In this document: piece by piece, positions 60,626 to 64,000 of the stretch
Layout: each line of letters begins with the position of its first letter
Position numbering within the stretch: the first letter of the stretch is position 1
Made by a program: the position numbers and the translations under genes
Origin: CAVYXA01 sp963846775
GTDB taxonomy: Bacteria > Verrucomicrobiota > Verrucomicrobiia > Chthoniobacterales > UBA10450
Assembly (NCBI GenBank): GCA_963846775.1
Contig: CAWJXB010000006.1
Coordinates: forward strand, 310,001 to 374,000
DNA length: 64,000 bases
Direction: 5' to 3'
Notes under the pieces: model-generated
The model's database searches: none
Seen by the model: the letters and a program-made list of their open reading frames with translations, nothing else
Told to the model about the DNA's origin: nothing

Positions 60626-63600
60626 ATGCCGGACGAAATTCATCCGCTCGAGGCTTTGCTGCGCGAACGCATCGTTGTGCTCGATGGCGCGATGGGGACA
60701 ATGATTCAGCGCTATCGGCTGTCCGAAGCCGATTATCGTGGCGAACGGTTTCCGAATTGGGCGGGCAAAGATCTCAAGGGCAGCCTGGAATTGCTCAATC
60801 TCACGCGGCCAGAGGTCGTTGAAGAGATTCATGCCGATTATCTCGCCGCGGGCGCCGACATCATCGAAACGAACACGTTCAGCGCGACGACGATCGGGCT
60901 CCACGATTTCCTGTTTCGCGGCGAACCGACCGGTCCACGCAAAGACCAGAAATTTTTTCAGCGCGTGGTAGAGGATGTCGATCTTGGCGCACTGGTGCAG
61001 GAGATTAACCTGGCCGCAGCAAAGGTTGCGCGACACGCGGCGGACGGCGCGGCGGCGCGAAGTGGGATTCGCCGGTTCGTTGCGGGAGCAATTGGTCCTC
61101 TGCCAGTCGCCGGATCGATTTCGCCGGATGTAAACGATCCGGCTTTCCGAGCAGCTTCCTTCGGGCAACTTCGACAAACCTATTTTGGCCAGGCCAAGGC
61201 GCTGCTCGAAGGCGATGTCGATCTTCTCATCGTCGAGACCATTTTCGATACACTCAACGCGAAGGCCGCGCTCTTCGCGATCGGAGATGCCACTCAGGCA
61301 ACAGGCAAGCGCGTCCCGTTAATGATTTCCGGCACCGTCATCGACAAATCGGGCCGGAACCTGAGCGGACAAACCGTGGAGGCGTTGCTCATCTCGATCG
61401 CGCACGCACGGCCCCTCATTGTCGGACTGAATTGCTCGTTAGGTCCGGATGAGATGGAGCCATTCCTCGAGGAACTGGCGCGTGTTTCTCCGTACTACAT
61501 GAGTGCGTATCCAAACGCCGGCTTGCCCGATCCCCTCTCGCCGACCGGGTTTCCCGAAACGGCAGAAACGTTCGCACCAAAAGTCACGCGATGGGCCAAG
61601 AACGGCTGGCTGAATTTAGTAGGCGGCTGTTGCGGCACGACTCCGGATCACATCCGCTTGATTGCTCAGGCCGTGCGCGGTTGCAATCCGCGACAAATTC
61701 AATCCGCAATCCGCAATCCGGAATCCGCAGTTCTTCAGCTTGCCGGCCTTGAGCCGCTGAATATTACGCCGGAAACCGGGTTCGTCGTGATCGGTGAGCG
61801 CACAAACATCACTGGCTCGCCCAAGTTCTCAAAGCTGATTCTGGGCGGAGATTTCGATGGTGCGCTGACGGTGGCGCGTCAGCAGGTGTCGGGCGGGGCG
61901 AACATTCTCGATGTGAACATGGACGAGGGAATGATCGATTCGGAAGCGGCCATGACGCGCTTTCTGAGTCTCATCGGGAGCGAGCCGGACATTTCTCGGA
62001 TCCCAATCATGATCGACAGCTCGAAATGGAGCGTGATCGAAGCGGGATTGCAATGCGTCCAGGGCAAAGCGGTCGTGAACTCGATTAGCCTGAAAAATGG
62101 CGAACAAGATTTTCTGCGGCAGGCAAGCCTGGTTCGCCGCTACGGCGCGGCGGTCATCGTGATGGCTTTCGACGAGCAAGGCCAGGCCGATAATTTCCAG
62201 CGCAAGATCGACATCTGCGGGCGCGCTTTCGATTTGTTAACGAAACAAGCCGATTTTCCGGCAAGCGACGTCATTTTCGATCCCAACGTCCTCACCGTCG
62301 CGACCGGTTTGGAAGAGCATCGGAATTACGCGGTCGATTTCATCCAAGCGACGCGCTGGATCAAAGCGAACCTGCCGGGGGCTCGCGTCAGCGGCGGCAT
62401 CAGCAACATTTCGTTTTCGTTTCGCGGCAACAACACCGTGCGCGAGGCGATGCATTCGGCCTTTCTTTATCAAGCGATTCGCGCCGGGCTTGACATGGCG
62501 ATTGTCAACGCTGGGCAGCTCGCTGTTTATGAAGAGATCGAACCAGACCTGCGCGAACGGGTCGAGGATGTCCTGTTCAATCGCCGCGACGATGCGACCG
62601 AGCGATTGGTTGAGTTTGCCGAGAGAGTGAAAGCGAAAGGCAAGATCGACATCAAAGACGAAGCATGGCGGAGCGAGCCTGTGGAAAAGCGCCTCGAGCA
62701 CGCGCTGGTCAAAGGCATCGTCGATTACATCGACAGCGATACCGAGGAAGCGCGCCAAAGATGCAAGCGCCCGCTCGACGTGATCGAAGGTCCGCTCATG
62801 GCCGGCATGAGTGTGGTGGGCGATTTGTTTGGCTCGGGCAAAATGTTTTTGCCGCAGGTCGTGAAAAGCGCGCGCGTCATGAAGAAAGCGGTCGCGTATC
62901 TGATGCCGTTCATGGAAGCGGAAAAATCCGCGGGCGCGAAACGGCAGGGCCGAATCGTGATGGCGACAGTCAAAGGCGATGTGCACGACATTGGCAAGAA
63001 CATCGTCGGCGTCGTGTTGCAGTGTAACAACTATGATGTTGTCGATCTTGGCGTGATGGTGCCGGCAGCGAAAATTCTGGAGACGGCGCGCGAGAAAGAC
63101 GCGGATGCAATCGGGCTCAGCGGACTGATAACGCCGTCGCTGGATGAGATGGTGCACGTCGCCCAGGAGATGGAGCGTGAGGGATTCGATCTACCGTTGT
63201 TGATCGGTGGCGCGACCACGAGCCGCGCGCACACGGCGGTGAAGATCGCGCCCCATTATCATGCCAGCATCGTGCATGTGTTGGATGCCTCCCGCGCGGT
63301 CGGAGTGGTCAATTCGTTGTTAAACGAGGAATCGAAGCAGAAGTTCGACGCGCAGACGCGCATCGATTACGCGCGTTTGCGGGAAGAGCATTCGGCCAAG
63401 ACGCGCGAGAAAAAATTGCTCGCACTTGAAGAGGCACGCGCGAATCGCACGGCGATCGACTGGAGCACATACGTTGCGCCTAAGCCAGACTTTGTAGGCA
63501 CGCGCGTTTCTGCTCCCCAGAATTTATCACTGCGCGATCTGGTTGATTACATCGATTGGTCCCCGTTTTTTCATGCGTGGGAACTGCGCGGGCGTTACCC

Positions 63601-64000
63601 GGCGATCTTTGATGACCCAACGATTGGCCAACATGCGCGCGAGCTGTTCGACGATGCACGGAAGCTTTTGGATCGAATCTCTGCGGAAAATCTGCTCGTG
63701 GCGCGCGGCGTGTTCGCGTTTTGGCCGGCAAACTCCGCCGGCGACGATGTCGATCTTTACACCGACGAGATGCGGTCACAGAAACTGGCGACGTTCCATT
63801 TTTTGCGACAGCAAATGCAAAAGCCGGCAGGGCAATTTAATCATTGCCTGGCAGATTGGGTTGCGCCGGGGGGTGAATCGAGAATCGAAGATTACTTCGG
63901 CGGGTTCGCCGTTTCCATCCACGGCGGAGACGAATTGGCTGAGCAATTTAAGCGCGAGCACGACGATTACAGCGCGATCATGACCAAAGCCCTGGCCGAT
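60626..64000 (+). CDS. metH: cobalamin-dependent methionine synthase, 3' end beyond window
   Basis: The first 1125 residues are present from ATG 60626 (MPDEIHPLEALLRERIVVLD) and the frame is open to the window edge. Homocysteine-binding domain: VLDGAMGTMIQ, zinc cysteines in GLNCS (about 267) and GGCCGT (about 334). Pterin-binding domain: IGERTNITGSPKFSKLILGG near 390. Cobalamin domain: GDVHDIGKNI with its lower axial His near 788. Activation domain: begins with YIDWSPFFHAWELRG near 972. The linker after the first domain (CNPRQIQSAIRNPESAVLQL) is read from an ATCCGCAATCCGCAATCC-type short repeat. Four copies of the TGTCGATCTT word are in frame as VDL, and two as KID. Confidence 0.95.
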   Translation, partial: MPDEIHPLEALLRERIVVLDGAMGTMIQRYRLSEADYRGERFPNWAGKDLKGSLELLNLTRPEVVEEIHADYLAAGADIIETNTFSATTIGLHDFLFRGEPTGPRKDQKFFQRVVEDVDLGALVQEINLAAAKVARHAADGAAARSGIRRFVAGAIGPLPVAGSISPDVNDPAFRAASFGQLRQTYFGQAKALLEGDVDLLIVETIFDTLNAKAALFAIGDATQATGKRVPLMISGTVIDKSGRNLSGQTVEALLISIAHARPLIVGLNCSLGPDEMEPFLEELARVSPYYMSAYPNAGLPDPLSPTGFPETAETFAPKVTRWAKNGWLNLVGGCCGTTPDHIRLIAQAVRGCNPRQIQSAIRNPESAVLQLAGLEPLNITPETGFVVIGERTNITGSPKFSKLILGGDFDGALTVARQQVSGGANILDVNMDEGMIDSEAAMTRFLSLIGSEPDISRIPIMIDSSKWSVIEAGLQCVQGKAVVNSISLKNGEQDFLRQASLVRRYGAAVIVMAFDEQGQADNFQRKIDICGRAFDLLTKQADFPASDVIFDPNVLTVATGLEEHRNYAVDFIQATRWIKANLPGARVSGGISNISFSFRGNNTVREAMHSAFLYQAIRAGLDMAIVNAGQLAVYEEIEPDLRERVEDVLFNRRDDATERLVEFAERVKAKGKIDIKDEAWRSEPVEKRLEHALVKGIVDYIDSDTEEARQRCKRPLDVIEGPLMAGMSVVGDLFGSGKMFLPQVVKSARVMKKAVAYLMPFMEAEKSAGAKRQGRIVMATVKGDVHDIGKNIVGVVLQCNNYDVVDLGVMVPAAKILETAREKDADAIGLSGLITPSLDEMVHVAQEMEREGFDLPLLIGGATTSRAHTAVKIAPHYHASIVHVLDASRAVGVVNSLLNEESKQKFDAQTRIDYARLREEHSAKTREKKLLALEEARANRTAIDWSTYVAPKPDFVGTRVSAPQNLSLRDLVDYIDWSPFFHAWELRGRYPAIFDDPTIGQHARELFDDARKLLDRISAENLLVARGVFAFWPANSAGDDVDLYTDEMRSQKLATFHFLRQQMQKPAGQFNHCLADWVAPGGESRIEDYFGGFAVSIHGGDELAEQFKREHDDYSAIMTKALAD

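Noticed and set aside
1..64000. Over-representation of the hexamer CCTAAC/GTTAGG alone
   Set aside because: About 36 copies against about 30 expected, not clearly enriched. Only the extended 8-mer CCTAACGA is.

Overview
The window most likely comes from a Gram-negative soil bacterium of the Verrucomicrobiota (Chthoniobacterales/Spartobacteria-like). This is an inference. Supporting points are lipid A/KDO genes (kdsB, a lipid-A synthase N-terminal domain protein), OmpA, a Pup-ligase/deamidase (Dop/PafA) homologue as in the UBact-bearing phyla, a kynurenine monooxygenase, and many short intergenic palindromic repeats. The sequence behaves like an environmental or metagenome-derived contig: at least six genes carry single-base frame disruptions.

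Layout. 0-10 kb: a biosynthetic cluster on the minus strand, made of an iterative, highly reducing type I polyketide synthase (KS-AT-DH-cMT-ER-KR-ACP, with the KS split by a frameshift), a free-standing condensation domain and a membrane fatty-acid desaturase. A divergent asparagine-synthase-like amidotransferase follows (10.4-12.4 kb). 12.4-19.2 kb: TPR protein, exported protein, Dop/PafA, queG-aroK, purE and a Sua5-type threonylcarbamoyl-AMP synthase. 19.2-20.4 kb: two small orphan genes bounded by GCCTAAC...GTTAGGC sites, which look like integron gene cassettes without an integrase. 20.4-26 kb: pyrG-kdsB, TPM protein, holB-tmk, tRNA-Ile(GAU). 26-31.7 kb: kmo, a DUF6580-like membrane protein and the pyruvate dehydrogenase genes pdhA-pdhB-pdhC. 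31.7-42.6 kb: small conserved genes, a wHTH regulator flanked by three copies of one 19-bp palindrome, a sugar/glycosyl group (GT2, DegT aminotransferase, Gfo/Idh/MocA), then gltA-sucD-VOC-VOC-sucC, a threonine dehydratase/serine racemase and OsmC. 43-46.7 kb: dodecin, phytoene-desaturase-like oxidoreductase, ribBA (dodecin and ribBA are both flavin-linked), lipoprotein. 46.8-50.1 kb: a 1116-residue exoprotein with BNR/sialidase-like, FnIII and dockerin-like parts. 50.2-53.4 kb: an OmpA-family operon lying between a decayed trmD 3' end and the intact trmD. 53.4-56.4 kb: ffh-rpsP-khpA-trmD. 56.4-59.9 kb: three consecutive frame-disrupted genes (polysaccharide deacetylase, N-acetylmuramoyl-L-alanine amidase, MFS transporter). 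60.6 kb to the end: metH, running off the window.

Two word-level signals stand out. The 10-mer TGTCGATCTT/AAGATCGACA occurs 27 times by my reading, against about 0.1 expected, in both orientations and several frames. It is absent from the first 13.6 kb, which contain the polyketide cluster. A second word, CCTAACGA/TCGTTAGG, occurs 17 times against about 2 expected. I could run no searches; family names rest on motifs and general recognition.
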